The notes: a model not told the origin generated them from the letters alone. Counted from the stretch's first letter, positions 1 through 9,209 are shown. The stretch: DNA of 64,000 bases from Pedobacter sp. WC2423 (GCF_040822065.1 NZ_CP162005.1:2418001-2482000), one strand, 5' to 3'. Program-made: numbers and translations.

Positions 1-614
1 TAGGCGTTCAATTACTGGGTGATCAGCAACAGGTCATGGAACAGCTCAGTCCTTCAACTCATGATAAACGGCCTGATTTTAAAATCAATGACTGGAAAAT
101 GCAAATTGCACAACAACAGCTTGAAAATGAGCGGTCAAAATATCTGCCATCCCTGGCTTTTGTGAGTCAGTATTCTTTGCAGGCTCAGTCAGATAATTTC
201 AATTTCGATCATTATAATGTGCCCAATAGTTTTTATTTAGGCATCAAATTGAGTATTCCCGTTTTTACAGGGTTTCGCACCAATGCAAGGGTTACACAAA
301 GTAAGCTGGCATTAGCACAGGCGGTTATGGAACGCAGTTTATTGGAAAGTCAGGCCAATCTGCAGCTCAGCAATAACCGCCTGGTTATTCAGGAAAATTC
401 AAAAAAGATCAAAGGCTTTGAACATATCAGATCTGCAAGGCAGCAAGCCATAGATTTTATACAAGCCAGATGGCAAAAAGGCTTTGCTAAATATAGTGAA
501 GTAGCTGATGCAGAACTACAATTAGTCCAGGCCAATAACGACTATACCCAAAGTATTTTCGAATACCTGACCGCAGTTGCAGGTTATTATAAAGCAACAG
601 GAAATATACTTTAA
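1..614 (+). CDS. TolC-like outer-membrane efflux protein, 3' part
   Basis: This is the C-terminal ~200 residues of an outer-membrane efflux protein of the TolC family; the start lies before the window, and the frame is open from base 3. The visible part has long amphipathic helices rich in Gln, Ala and Asn (for example around the segment AQQQLENERSKYLP), a beta-strand stretch with IPVFTGFRTNARV and a last helix pair, which is the usual TolC repeat pattern. Such proteins form the outer-membrane channel of a tripartite exporter, so an inner-membrane pump and a periplasmic adaptor are expected upstream. A small barrel protein follows after 9 bases and is probably cotranscribed. The family call is fairly safe; the substrate cannot be told. 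Confidence 0.82.
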   Translation, partial: GVQLLGDQQQVMEQLSPSTHDKRPDFKINDWKMQIAQQQLENERSKYLPSLAFVSQYSLQAQSDNFNFDHYNVPNSFYLGIKLSIPVFTGFRTNARVTQSKLALAQAVMERSLLESQANLQLSNNRLVIQENSKKIKGFEHIRSARQQAIDFIQARWQKGFAKYSEVADAELQLVQANNDYTQSIFEYLTAVAGYYKATGNIL

Positions 615-623
615 ACAAATTTT

Positions 624-1250
624 ATGAAAACTAAATTCCTTATTCCCCTGATTTGTATCACAATATCAGCATTCACTGTTCAGGCACAAAACAATGAAGA
701 TGTGACCAGCCGGAAATTCTACTTTGATTTTGGAGGCGCTATTGGTGTTTTCATTCCTTTTGACCAGGCCAGTGATCAGAAAACGCTTGTAGGTTCCAAT
801 GCCATGACTTATCTGCAGGTTAATTATCACCAAAACTATTTTGCCAAATTACAATTTGGACAAACTACTGTTGATTTTAAATCCCAGACTTCATTCGGAG
901 CTTTAAATTCAATCGTCAGTGCTAAAGCAAATAGTACTAATCTGGGGATGAGTTTTGGTTATCAGCGTAGCTTTGGTAAATGGCAGCCATTTATTCTGGG
1001 TGGTGCCGGTGCTTCCTTTATTGACGTTCCGGCCAGCTCTTTTGATGCGAAAACAAATACGATAAATCACACCACATCTTCTGCAACAAATCTATATATC
1101 AATGCCGGGGCCGGGGTAAACTTCAAGATTTCAAACTCCTTTATCATCTTTACTGAGGCACAAGGATCCACCATTCCGGATCTGCCAAAAAATTCAAATA
1201 CGCATCTCAGTGGAATAAGTGCACTGATCGGTATTAAAGCCACCTTATAA
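624..1250 (+). CDS. Small outer-membrane beta-barrel protein
   Basis: A 208-residue protein with a clear Sec signal peptide (hydrophobic core in residues 5-18, cleavage probably after VQAQ near residue 22). The rest alternates polar and hydrophobic residues in strand-like blocks with many Gly and aromatic residues and ends in a strand finishing in ALIGIKATL, as in OmpA/OmpW-like small barrels. It starts 9 bases after the TolC-like gene and likely belongs to the same operon. No specific ligand or enzymatic motif is visible, so it is best called an outer-membrane beta-barrel protein of unknown function. Confidence 0.7.
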   Translation: MKTKFLIPLICITISAFTVQAQNNEDVTSRKFYFDFGGAIGVFIPFDQASDQKTLVGSNAMTYLQVNYHQNYFAKLQFGQTTVDFKSQTSFGALNSIVSAKANSTNLGMSFGYQRSFGKWQPFILGGAGASFIDVPASSFDAKTNTINHTTSSATNLYINAGAGVNFKISNSFIIFTEAQGSTIPDLPKNSNTHLSGISALIGIKATL

Positions 1251-1308
1251 CTTATAACTAAATTTAATATGCGCTATAAATCCAAAATAGTTATGTCTAC
1301 TTTAGCAT

Positions 1309-2364
1309 ATGCATAAGCACAGCTATAAATTATTCAGGATTTATGGATATCCAGGTTTTGGATTATTTTTATATCTGATTCTTGTCCTGCTTAATCCATA
1401 CGAACGCAGCTATAATAGCTGGCGTTTTTATAAGCAGCTGGATTTCATACTGGAGTTTATTTTTTGCACAACTTTTGCAGCGGTATTATTTGAAACCGGT
1501 ATCCAGCTGACCATATTATTGAATAAATGGTACCCTTGGGAAACGCGTATGAAAAGCAGGTTCGGTATTCAGCTTTCCCTGCATATTGCCATTGTTTATT
1601 TGTTGCTCAATATATTTTTTAAATATAAGTTTCCGGCCCGTTTCGAATATGATGAATTACTATTGAGACAGACTATTATTGTAGGTGTCATTTGTTCCTT
1701 GTTGGTTACCGCAGTTTTTACAGCAGAATATTTCTTTTATAAATGGAACGATGCAAAGTTGAAATCGCTGGAAATGGAACAATTGACCACACAGGCCCAA
1801 CTTGATGCACTGAAGTTACAGCTTGACCCGCATTTCCTGTTTAACAACCTTAGTATAGTCACTGCTTTGGTAGAAGATCAGCCAGCTACAGCAATTTCCT
1901 ACCTGGTTAAACTTTCCTCTATTTACCGGTATATGCTTGCCAACAGAATGCACAATATGATTCCACTTAAAGATGAACTGGAATTTATAAAGGCCTACTT
2001 ATTTTTATATAAGATCCGGTACGGCGAGGGCATTAAGGTTAATATAAAAGACAGTACAAACGTGTGCAACCTTTGTCTTCCTCCACTAACTTTACAATTG
2101 CTGATTGAAAATGCGATTAAGCATAACATATTTAGTGCAAATACCCCCCTGAATATTCATATTTACTTTCCTGACGCGGAATCTATGATTGTGGAGAATA
2201 ATAAAGCTCCTAAAATTATCCAGGAACCGGGTACAAATGTAGGCCTTAAAAATATCCACGAGAGATATCGTTTACTGAGTCAGAAAACTCCGGTTATCAC
2301 TGATGACCAGCATTTTTTCAGGGTAGAAATACCATTGTTTACCAGTGAACAAAACTTTAAATAA
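1309..2364 (+). CDS. LytS/YpdA-type sensor histidine kinase
   Basis: A 351-residue membrane histidine kinase. Four hydrophobic segments (about residues 17-31, 45-69, 88-104 and 124-147) form the N-terminal half, with no periplasmic sensor domain of any size. The His_kinase motif LDPHFLFNNL gives the phospho-acceptor His175, and the ATPase N-box LLIENAIKHN has Asn268. A short glycine box (GTNVGLKNIHERY) closes the domain. This is the minimal YehU/YpdA layout common in Bacteroidota. It lies 6 bases upstream of a LytTR response regulator, its likely partner. The signal is unknown; such pairs often respond to envelope or metabolite cues. Confidence 0.9.
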   Translation: MHKHSYKLFRIYGYPGFGLFLYLILVLLNPYERSYNSWRFYKQLDFILEFIFCTTFAAVLFETGIQLTILLNKWYPWETRMKSRFGIQLSLHIAIVYLLLNIFFKYKFPARFEYDELLLRQTIIVGVICSLLVTAVFTAEYFFYKWNDAKLKSLEMEQLTTQAQLDALKLQLDPHFLFNNLSIVTALVEDQPATAISYLVKLSSIYRYMLANRMHNMIPLKDELEFIKAYLFLYKIRYGEGIKVNIKDSTNVCNLCLPPLTLQLLIENAIKHNIFSANTPLNIHIYFPDAESMIVENNKAPKIIQEPGTNVGLKNIHERYRLLSQKTPVITDDQHFFRVEIPLFTSEQNFK

Positions 2365-2370
2365 ATTATT

Positions 2371-3138
2371 ATGCCCATTGTCCTGATTATTGAAGATGAA
2401 CTTCCAAATGTACAGCGGTTGGAGAAGATGCTTCGTGTACTTGATAAAAACATCATATTTCTTGAAAATCTGCAAACTGTGCAGGCTAGTATAGCCTGGC
2501 TGAAAACCAATGTACAACCGGATATTATTTTTATGGACATCCGGCTGATAGACGGGATAAGCTTTGAAATATTCAATCATGTGACCATTACAGCACCTGT
2601 TATATTTATCACTGCTTATGATGAATACGCACTCAAAGCCTTTGAAGTGAACGGAATAGACTATTTACTAAAGCCATTAGATGCTGATAAACTGGAAAAA
2701 AGCTTCCGCAAAGCAATGGCAGTTAAAAGTCCTGAAAACGATGCTCATGTATTACAGCTTGTCAAAAATATGCTGGCCAGACAACCGATATACCGTTCCA
2801 GGTTCTTAATTGCCCACAAAGACAGGTACCTGATGATCATGACCACTGATATTGCTTACTTTACGATTGAAAACAGGACAACCTTCCTGGTTACCCATGA
2901 TTCAAAACGCTTTATAGCAGACCAGACACTAGAAGTACTGGAACATGAGCTTGATCCGGAATTCTTTTTCAGGATTAGCCGTCAATTTATTATTTCGTTA
3001 AAGTCTATTGATCAGATCTATCAGCATTTTAATGCACAATTGAAGGTTAAACTTATACCAGCACTAAATGATGGTGTAATCATCAGCCGGGAAAGATCTG
3101 CATTGTTAAAAAAATGGCTGGATCAAGCTGACAGATAA
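2371..3138 (+). CDS. LytTR-family response regulator
   Basis: A 255-residue response regulator. The receiver domain fills residues 1-120, with the acidic pocket EDE near residues 8-10, phospho-acceptor Asp56 in DIIFMDIRL and the conserved Lys in YLLKPLD. The C-terminal ~100 residues match the LytTR DNA-binding fold: strands around DIAYFTIENRTTFLVT and the typical FFRISRQFIISLKSID segment. The gene begins 6 bases after the histidine kinase and the two surely act as a pair. The target promoters are unknown; the efflux/barrel genes just upstream are one possibility, but no LytTR box was identified by eye. Confidence 0.92.
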   Translation: MPIVLIIEDELPNVQRLEKMLRVLDKNIIFLENLQTVQASIAWLKTNVQPDIIFMDIRLIDGISFEIFNHVTITAPVIFITAYDEYALKAFEVNGIDYLLKPLDADKLEKSFRKAMAVKSPENDAHVLQLVKNMLARQPIYRSRFLIAHKDRYLMIMTTDIAYFTIENRTTFLVTHDSKRFIADQTLEVLEHELDPEFFFRISRQFIISLKSIDQIYQHFNAQLKVKLIPALNDGVIISRERSALLKKWLDQADR

Positions 3139-3162
3139 GCAATTAAACAGCTGAATTAGTTC

Positions 3163-5379
3163 CTATTTGAGATAGACAGACTCAATCTCTAGTGTATTAG
3201 GCTGGTCAGATCCACGGTTTTTCATCCCATAGCCAAAAGTCACTTCCAGCTTCCTGGCATCTTTAAGATGAAAAGCAGCAGCTCCCTCAGACTGATAATA
3301 AAGAGGTAAAAATCCCGGGTATGGACGTGGAAGAAGTAATTGCGCATCTTTTTTCAAGCGCTCCAGTGGAATTTCAATATCCGAGAACTCTTTACCCACT
3401 AAAGCTTCCGCAGCAAAGAAATCTGCATTTTCAGTAATGAGTCCCAGTTTGATCTTTACAGGTATGTGATTACCAGTTTTTGCACGGATTACTATAGATT
3501 TTAACGCCGAAATTTCTGAAGCATTTAAATCAAGCAGATCAGCAAAGTAACTTTGGAATCCAATCAGAGGTTTTTGTTCGGTTGTGTCCATTTTCAACTT
3601 TAAAATGGAAGCTCCTGGTAGCTCAGCAGTGATATATTCAACAGCTTTATTCTTCCAATCAGGGTTATATACAGTTATTTTTTGTCTATCAGTGACCGGG
3701 TTAAATATTTTGATTAAGGATGTTTTTGGTGCCGAAAATTCACCAGCACCGATCACACCAAGAACACTCTTTGCAGTATAACTATGCTTCTTATCTTTCC
3801 TGCTCAGCCAGTAAACACCTGGCGTAACTTTTATTTTTTTCTCACTGGCCATAACAGATAAACGCTGATCATTGATTGCTGTCATCTTAAAATCAGTCCC
3901 CAGATCAGGCAGGTCCAGGATCATCACATGGCTTGTCCAGTTAATCCGGGCTACATCTTTATCCGGAGAATTGCTTTCAAAAGGATCCCTGATCAATGCA
4001 GCATCCGGCATTACTTCTAATCGCCATAAACCATCTTCCACACGGTCTATAAAATAAGCGCCTGTACCTTCATATTTACTCAGTTCAGAGCTACCGACCC
4101 CTGCGATATGCTGTAAAAGACTACTGTTTACGGGTTTTGAGGTTGTTGTATTCGAAAAATAAAATTCTTTAGCGGTGTTCATCTCACTTAATGATTTTTT
4201 ATGATCTAACCTGAACGCTTCAAAAAGTGTATCTGATGCATATTTCTTAAGTCTTGGCAATTCATGAAAAACCCTGGAAGCAATCAGCAGACTGATTGCT
4301 TTTGAAGGTGTATAGGCAAGATTTAAGTAATGTGTCTGATATTCTACGTTGCTTGAAGCTGTAGCCATAGGGTCATAAGCAAACTGCGTTGCCCACTGAA
4401 ATCCAGCAGTCCTGAAGCTTCTTGCCATCGCAGGATACAGATAAGAAGCCAGTACATCTGCAGCATCAAATTCATAGACCATCTTTGCACGGTTTTTAAA
4501 ACCTGGAATGGTATCATATGGAATCGTATAGGCAGCAACATTTGGCAAATAATTACCTTGTTGGGTATGCCCGGCAACAAGACCTGTTGGATACCATTGA
4601 AAACTATGCCCCTGTACATTTGCTTTTACAATAGCGCCGGCATATTTTGGAGATTCACTGATATTGTAAAAAACAGGTTTCTTCCAACCGGTATTACGAA
4701 TAGCTTTTACCATCCGGTTAATATATTCAGTTGTCCTTTCCTGAGGTCCGCTGTGTTGCGGCTCATTATTTACCTCTGTAGCAATCACATCGGGATCTTG
4801 CTGATAAGTAAGCCCGGTATAAGGATTTTTATGTTTAAAGAACTGGCCCAGGTATTTTTCCTGTGCAAGAAAAGCAGTTTCTTCTACCAGTGTCCGCTGT
4901 TTTCCATATTTCATTGAAAAACTACCTGTATTTTCATCTTTTTCTGGGTAGCCATTACCCCAGAAAGCTATGGGTGTTATAATGGTTTTGATATTTCTCT
5001 TTTTAAGTTCCGCAAGCAAAAAATCGAATAATCTCAGGTGCTCATTGTTGATCAGGTTTCCCGAAGAATCAGAAATTTCCGTATCCCAGACATGCACTCT
5101 GAATGCATCCAGTCCGAGGCGGGAAAAATGATAGACATCGTCTTTGATAGCCTGCTCCACAGATACCCCTAATCTGTTGATAGCGCGATAACCATAAGCA
5201 AATGGCGCGGTATAGTTAACACCGAAAAATGCAGCTTCCTGGTGGTTTTTCTCCCAGCGGATCACCCCTTGCTGGTCTATATAAATGCCCTGTTCCACGG
5301 TTACAGACTTTTTGGATTGTGCAACAGAAGACAACGAGAAGGCAAGAACCAGGGCAAATAGCAAGTATTTTTTATTCAT
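3163..5379 (-). CDS. Secreted GH5-like glycoside hydrolase, multidomain
   Basis: A 738-residue secreted protein with a signal peptide (residues 1-21, ending SSVAQ). Residues ~30-370 look like a clan-A (beta/alpha)8 glycosidase: LDAFRVHVWD on an early strand, the acid/base motif NNEP with Glu206, and a possible nucleophile Glu303 in MVYEF. The C-terminal ~350 residues are strand-rich and probably hold one or two carbohydrate-binding or jelly-roll domains. The family is best described as GH5-like; the exact family and substrate are unclear, with mannan or beta-glucan as reasonable guesses. A GH18 chitinase lies upstream on the same strand, which suggests joint polysaccharide degradation. Confidence 0.75.
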   Translation of the reverse strand: MNKKYLLFALVLAFSLSSVAQSKKSVTVEQGIYIDQQGVIRWEKNHQEAAFFGVNYTAPFAYGYRAINRLGVSVEQAIKDDVYHFSRLGLDAFRVHVWDTEISDSSGNLINNEHLRLFDFLLAELKKRNIKTIITPIAFWGNGYPEKDENTGSFSMKYGKQRTLVEETAFLAQEKYLGQFFKHKNPYTGLTYQQDPDVIATEVNNEPQHSGPQERTTEYINRMVKAIRNTGWKKPVFYNISESPKYAGAIVKANVQGHSFQWYPTGLVAGHTQQGNYLPNVAAYTIPYDTIPGFKNRAKMVYEFDAADVLASYLYPAMARSFRTAGFQWATQFAYDPMATASSNVEYQTHYLNLAYTPSKAISLLIASRVFHELPRLKKYASDTLFEAFRLDHKKSLSEMNTAKEFYFSNTTTSKPVNSSLLQHIAGVGSSELSKYEGTGAYFIDRVEDGLWRLEVMPDAALIRDPFESNSPDKDVARINWTSHVMILDLPDLGTDFKMTAINDQRLSVMASEKKIKVTPGVYWLSRKDKKHSYTAKSVLGVIGAGEFSAPKTSLIKIFNPVTDRQKITVYNPDWKNKAVEYITAELPGASILKLKMDTTEQKPLIGFQSYFADLLDLNASEISALKSIVIRAKTGNHIPVKIKLGLITENADFFAAEALVGKEFSDIEIPLERLKKDAQLLLPRPYPGFLPLYYQSEGAAAFHLKDARKLEVTFGYGMKNRGSDQPNTLEIESVYLK

Positions 5380-5455
5380 ATCACATTGTTAAGGTATCCC
5401 TTTATCACTCACAATGTTAAACAAATCTTGCTGAAGGATCAGCAGAGCCTGATGA

Positions 5456-6637
5456 TTATTTCATCATCCGGTTAAGCTCCCGTAAAAGAATTCCTTTTTC
5501 ATCATTACTATATTCCCAGAACATCACCCCTGCCAGTCCCTGATCCTTCAAATATTTGCATTTGTACTGGATCGACCATTCATCTTCAAAAGTAACAAAC
5601 TGTTGATTATGAGGATTGAATAAGTATGCAGCTTTGGCAGTTGTGTCTCTGTGATATTGGAATTGTCCTGAATTGATGAGACTGTCTTGTATATCCGCAA
5701 ATCCTTTGGTACCTATAGCAGATTTAAGTTCCGCTCCGACAGCACTGCGCGCATCAGGTTTGAGCTGATAGATGTGACCGTAAAAAGGTATTCCCAATAC
5801 TATTTTCTCCGGACGTATGCCTTCTTTAAAATACCGCTGAACGGATTGCACAATAGTGTTATTGTTATTGAAAGTTTTCGAGGGATATAGCGGGGCCTGA
5901 TGAAAGGTTTTTCCCGGAGGATCATTTAGAAAATCATACGCCATTAAATTAATATAATCCAGATAAGCTTGTGCCTTATACATTTCTGTATGATCCAGAA
6001 AATCTTTAGAACAATCTGCTGCTATGGTCAGTACAAGTTTTTTATTCATTCGCTTCTCCAGCTTATTGAGATCTTCCTTTAAAGCTTTTAGCAATAAGGT
6101 AAAATTCTGTTTATCTTCAGGTCTGTGGACATTACCTGCACCGGGCAGCCCTGGATATTCCCAGTCAATGTCAAGCCCGTCAAGTTTATATTTTTCTACA
6201 AATGCAACAGCGCTCCTGGCAAATGCCTTTCTGGAAGTATCTGTCAGCGCCATATCTGAAAAATTATTACTGTAGGTCCATCCGCCAATTGAAATAAGAA
6301 TCTTCAAATCAGGATTTTTGATTTTTAATGTGTTAAGGTTTTTTAAATTAACAGTATCTGTAGCCGCATTTTTCAAATTGATCCTATTGTTCTTAATATT
6401 AGCAAATGCATAATTAAGGTGTGTCAGTTTTTCTGGTTTGATCATATTCATATCAACCAAACCATCATAACCTGCTACATAGCCGATAATGACACGACGA
6501 GGTTTATTTGAACAACTTGCTTTAAAGGTATTTATACCCAAAAACAAAAAAGATAATATAACCAGCCTGAAAGTACTTCTGATTAAAAGTTCCTTCTTAT
6601 TTACACCTTGAAAGAGAGTGCTTGATTGATTTTTCAT
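5456..6637 (-). CDS. GH18 chitinase-like glycosidase
   Basis: A glycoside hydrolase family 18 protein. The signature LDGLDIDWEYPG is intact, with the DxxDxDxE pattern ending in the catalytic Glu (residue 160 of the 393-residue form). ILISIGGW, another GH18 hallmark, precedes it, and AGVMFWEYSND forms the last barrel strand. The substrate is probably chitin or a related GlcNAc polymer; GH18 also includes endo-GlcNAcases. I chose ATG at 6637 because an upstream ATG at 6670 adds only 11 unlike residues before the hydrophobic export segment. That segment ends near a Cys (KASC), so a lipoprotein is possible but the lipobox is poor. It shares its strand with the GH5-like gene. Confidence 0.88.
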   Translation of the reverse strand: MKNQSSTLFQGVNKKELLIRSTFRLVILSFLFLGINTFKASCSNKPRRVIIGYVAGYDGLVDMNMIKPEKLTHLNYAFANIKNNRINLKNAATDTVNLKNLNTLKIKNPDLKILISIGGWTYSNNFSDMALTDTSRKAFARSAVAFVEKYKLDGLDIDWEYPGLPGAGNVHRPEDKQNFTLLLKALKEDLNKLEKRMNKKLVLTIAADCSKDFLDHTEMYKAQAYLDYINLMAYDFLNDPPGKTFHQAPLYPSKTFNNNNTIVQSVQRYFKEGIRPEKIVLGIPFYGHIYQLKPDARSAVGAELKSAIGTKGFADIQDSLINSGQFQYHRDTTAKAAYLFNPHNQQFVTFEDEWSIQYKCKYLKDQGLAGVMFWEYSNDEKGILLRELNRMMK

Positions 6638-6849
6638 ATTAAATTCTGGATTACTTAAATTCAAACACAACTATGTTGCTTTTATAAGCAAACCTACAAT
6701 AAAATAATGATAAAAATAACTTTCAATGTTAACTCAGCTTTATTAAATAATTACGTTGCGCATATTTTCAGAAACCTTAATATGCTTTTACAGATTTTAC
6801 CCGGATCTCTGCTGACTATAATTGCAACGTTATTCCAGACTTTGCTTTT

Positions 6850-7026
6850 TTAGCATAATCCCTTCTCCACATCCTTTTTGGCCAGAAGCAAAAATTTTGA
6901 TATTTTGGTTTTTCCTTTGTGGTTGCAAGACTGATTTTCAATCACATAATATCCTTCATAATTGATCAATTGTGAAATAGACTTGAATAAAACAAAGCCA
7001 TTTGTTTTATTCAACAGTGGCAACAT
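6850..7026 (-). CDS. Small uncharacterised protein, 58 residues
   Basis: An open frame of 58 codons running from an ATG at 7026 to a TAA at 6850. It contains the segments NGFVLFKSISQLINYEGYYV and GKTKISKFLLLAKKDVEK, with a composition that looks like a small folded alpha/beta protein rather than random sequence. It sits alone in a 475-base gap between the chitinase and a coiled-coil protein on the same strand. I do not recognise the family. It could be a real small gene or a remnant; only conservation in relatives would decide. Confidence 0.4.
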   Translation of the reverse strand: MLPLLNKTNGFVLFKSISQLINYEGYYVIENQSCNHKGKTKISKFLLLAKKDVEKGLC

Positions 7027-7112
7027 TCATGTGGCCTAGACTTTTAATAGATACGATTAGTAGCGATAACTATGTTGATGGGATCAGTAAAGAGTTATAA
7101 AGATAACCAATT

Positions 7113-7370
7113 TTAAAAATTGGTTAATCTCTGTAAACCCGAAATACCAGATAATAACTCTAACGAATGCTCATGATAATGAGCTATTTTTGTTAAAAGC
7201 TCGTTACGTTCCTGCTGCAATTTCTCGATTTCGCTTTCAAGTTGAGCCTGATTGTGTAAACAAAACAGTAAGGCCTTTGTTTTCGTGCCAATGTGATGCT
7301 TTAATTTCACAAGGCCGACTACGCCTTCATCACGTTCATTTAATTTGACTGTAAGAATACCCATACTCAT
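7113..7370 (-). CDS. Small coiled-coil protein of unknown function
   Basis: A protein of about 85 residues if started at the ATG at 7370; a longer form from 7403 would add 11 hydrophobic residues. The N-terminal half (VKLNERDEGVVGLVKLKHH) is strand/helix-like and the second half is a heptad-rich coiled coil (QAQLESEIEKLQQERNELLT). There is no signal peptide in the short form. It is probably cytoplasmic and oligomeric. The neighbours are unrelated small genes in A/T-rich DNA, so context does not suggest a role. Confidence 0.5.
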   Translation of the reverse strand: MSMGILTVKLNERDEGVVGLVKLKHHIGTKTKALLFCLHNQAQLESEIEKLQQERNELLTKIAHYHEHSLELLSGISGLQRLTNF

Positions 7371-7403
7371 TATTTTAAAGACAATTAATGTAAAAACTGC
7401 CAA

Positions 7404-7672
7404 CCAGGATTGCTTCAGTTTCTCATGCCTTACACTAACATGGAACTACACCAGTCTCCGCATCCCACATCAATCTTGAAGCGCAAAGATTGAGATCCAT
7501 AAAATAGAAGTTGGAAGTATCGTTCTATATTGTGTTAGCTGCATTAGAAAGCAACCTCAAGAAGTTTAATCGTGTATGAAGTGTGAAGAAATTATGTCTT
7601 AGAAGAAAGACAAATGTGCCAATATGAATAATGATGAAGTGCCGTATTCCGAAAGTTTACAATAATGAAAAC
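7404..7672. other. Gene-free stretch, nothing recognised
   Basis: No convincing open frame, RNA gene or repeat was seen between the coiled-coil protein and the lipoprotein terminator. The stretch has stops in all frames and no strong promoter match. Confidence 0.4.
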
Positions 7673-7703
7673 AAAAAAAAGCCTGCATATTAGCTATGCA
7701 GGC
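7673..7703 (-). terminator. Rho-independent terminator of the lipoprotein gene
   Basis: A 9-bp perfect stem (GCCTGCATA pairing with TATGCAGGC) with a 5-base loop lies at 7681-7703. It is followed on the minus strand by eight T residues (7680-7673). It lies 22 bases past the stop of the lipoprotein gene ending at 7725. Confidence 0.8.
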
Positions 7704-7724
7704 ATATATTACATATCTGCTAAT

Positions 7725-8165
7725 TTACGGGAGTGGTACTCCGTTAGCTTTTTCTCCTCTCAAAGCCCGGTGCATATCGTTCACAATTTCATCAACTTTT
7801 TTAATTCCAGTTGAGTCATAAAAACGATTATTATCTCTAATACTGGTTTGAAGATTATTGTAATCTTTTTCAGTCATACCTTTTGCCATGCACTCCTCTT
7901 TAGTCATTTTTAAAACCATGTGATTGTTTTCTGCGACCACTCCATGAAGCAATACATCATTTGTAGATTTAATCATGAGTTTTTGCTCAGGAGTTCGATA
8001 TTGTTCTGGAATTAGAGCAAGAGAATGATAGGATTTACCCTTTATATCATGATAAACCTGCTTAATACGTTTACTTGGAACATTTTGAGTATTAGTTTCA
8101 CCTTTTTGTTTACAGCTGACCACTGTTAACAAACAGAAGGTCATTATCAATAAAAAAAATTTCAT
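7725..8165 (-). CDS. Small predicted lipoprotein
   Basis: A 146-residue protein with an N-terminal export signal and a lipobox VVSC (lipidated Cys18), so it should be anchored in the outer or inner membrane facing the periplasm. The mature part is charged and helical, with YNNLQTSIRDNNRFYDST and a C-terminal helix KVDEIVNDMHRALRG. No enzyme motif is visible and I do not recognise the family. It has its own terminator and is transcribed away from the glycine-rich protein locus, with 485 bases of A/T-rich DNA between them. Confidence 0.7.
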   Translation of the reverse strand: MKFFLLIMTFCLLTVVSCKQKGETNTQNVPSKRIKQVYHDIKGKSYHSLALIPEQYRTPEQKLMIKSTNDVLLHGVVAENNHMVLKMTKEECMAKGMTEKDYNNLQTSIRDNNRFYDSTGIKKVDEIVNDMHRALRGEKANGVPLP

Positions 8166-8650
8166 AGTGGCACTTTTATTTTGGTTAAAAAATTTAATTA
8201 TTTATATACAAAAATAAGCTGCATAATTGATTTTTACAATAGCACAATCAATGATAAAACATTGATAAATAAATAAATAGATTTAGCAATATAAAAAATG
8301 AATCAAATTTATTTATTAAAATTTAAATAAAAAATTATAGTTTCTATTGGTCATTTTGGGACATTTGACCTTTACTATTATAATCATAAATTAAATCGAC
8401 TGAATGGGTTTTTATTTATAATTATAATAGTGATTTTATCATATCGTAGAATAAGAATTTAGAGATTACTATCTGTTCCTAAAGAGGATTTGGTATGGGA
8501 CAAATGACACTTTTATCAGGGGAATTACCTTTCTACCTTTATACTGAGAGCTGCAAATAACTATGCAGTTTTCGGAGATTCCACACTTCAAAAATTAGGA
8601 TAAGGATCTGCAAAACCCGAAAAAAGATGCAATAACTAATTCTTAAAAAA
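8166..8650. promoter_or_regulatory. A/T-rich intergenic region upstream of the glycine-rich gene
   Basis: A 485-base, strongly A/T-rich gap between two divergent genes, with no open frame of note. It contains two similar 13-mers, TGGGACATTTGAC (8357-8369) and TGGGACAAATGAC (8496-8508), differing only at two central bases. The first is part of a GGTCA...TGACC inverted repeat. These could be regulator sites for the downstream locus, but that is a guess. Confidence 0.3.
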
Positions 8651-9160
8651 ATGAAAAAGAGACTTTTTAAAAAAACGGATCTAATCCTCCCTTCTAAAAA
8701 GGTAACTGATAAGCCCCATGGGCCTATCATCTTATTTGGCTACATAAGCGAACCTCCAGAAGGTGGCGGCGGTGGTGGTGGTGGCTGGGACCCCAATTAT
8801 CCAACTTACCCTGGTACCGGAGGGGGAGGTGGTGAAAGTACAGGTGACGGAGCGGGTGGTACCTTACCAAGTGGAAATTTATCTTCAGATTATCAGGAGC
8901 AAGTAAGCGATGCTTTTTGGGCACCCCCAATAGTTAGTTTTGTGAGATTCACTGTTTATCCAAGTGGGGCAGCAACTCCAAATGTAGTTGTGAGGACGAG
9001 ATCACTTGGAAATTACATGACAAAGACTACTATTCCATTTACAGCCACTACCAGAACAGTAGACGTTGGTCTCTACGCATCTAACACCCAAGTGCACGTT
9101 TATTTTCAAACGACTGACTCAAATGGAGGAAGTTGCCATTGGCAAGCAATGCACTCATAA
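8651..9160 (+). CDS. Glycine-rich protein, candidate modification substrate
   Basis: A 169-residue protein in three parts. Residues 1-36 are basic then hydrophobic (MKKRLFKKTDLILPSKK) but do not form a signal peptide. Residues 37-75 are a linker with an 8-Gly run (38-45), a WDPNYPTYPGT insert and a 5-Gly run (57-61). Residues 80-169 are strand-rich, with many Thr, Ser and Val and one Cys. I recognise no family. It is followed by an ATP-grasp enzyme and a glycosyltransferase on the same strand, so it may be their substrate or a RiPP-like precursor with leader, linker and core. This is inference from context. An alternative is a structural or adhesive protein simply encoded nearby. Confidence 0.6.
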   Translation: MKKRLFKKTDLILPSKKVTDKPHGPIILFGYISEPPEGGGGGGGGWDPNYPTYPGTGGGGGESTGDGAGGTLPSGNLSSDYQEQVSDAFWAPPIVSFVRFTVYPSGAATPNVVVRTRSLGNYMTKTTIPFTATTRTVDVGLYASNTQVHVYFQTTDSNGGSCHWQAMHS

Positions 9161-9182
9161 CCTTTCAAACCATAATAAACCG

Positions 9183-9209
9183 AAGCCTGTAACTTTTAGT
9201 TGCAGGCTT
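9183..9209 (+). terminator. Hairpin between glycine-rich gene and ATP-grasp gene
   Basis: An 11-bp stem with one G-U type pair (AAGCCTGTAAC with GTTGCAGGCTT) and a 5-base loop lies in the 63-base gap after the glycine-rich gene. There is no T-run after it, so it is more likely a partial terminator or mRNA-stabilising hairpin that would keep the first gene expressed above the enzymes. Confidence 0.45.

Noticed and set aside
8357..8508. CRISPR-like or operator repeat formed by the two TGGGACA 13-mers
   Set aside because: Only two copies, 139 bases apart, differing centrally; too little for a repeat array, kept only as a weak regulatory hint.
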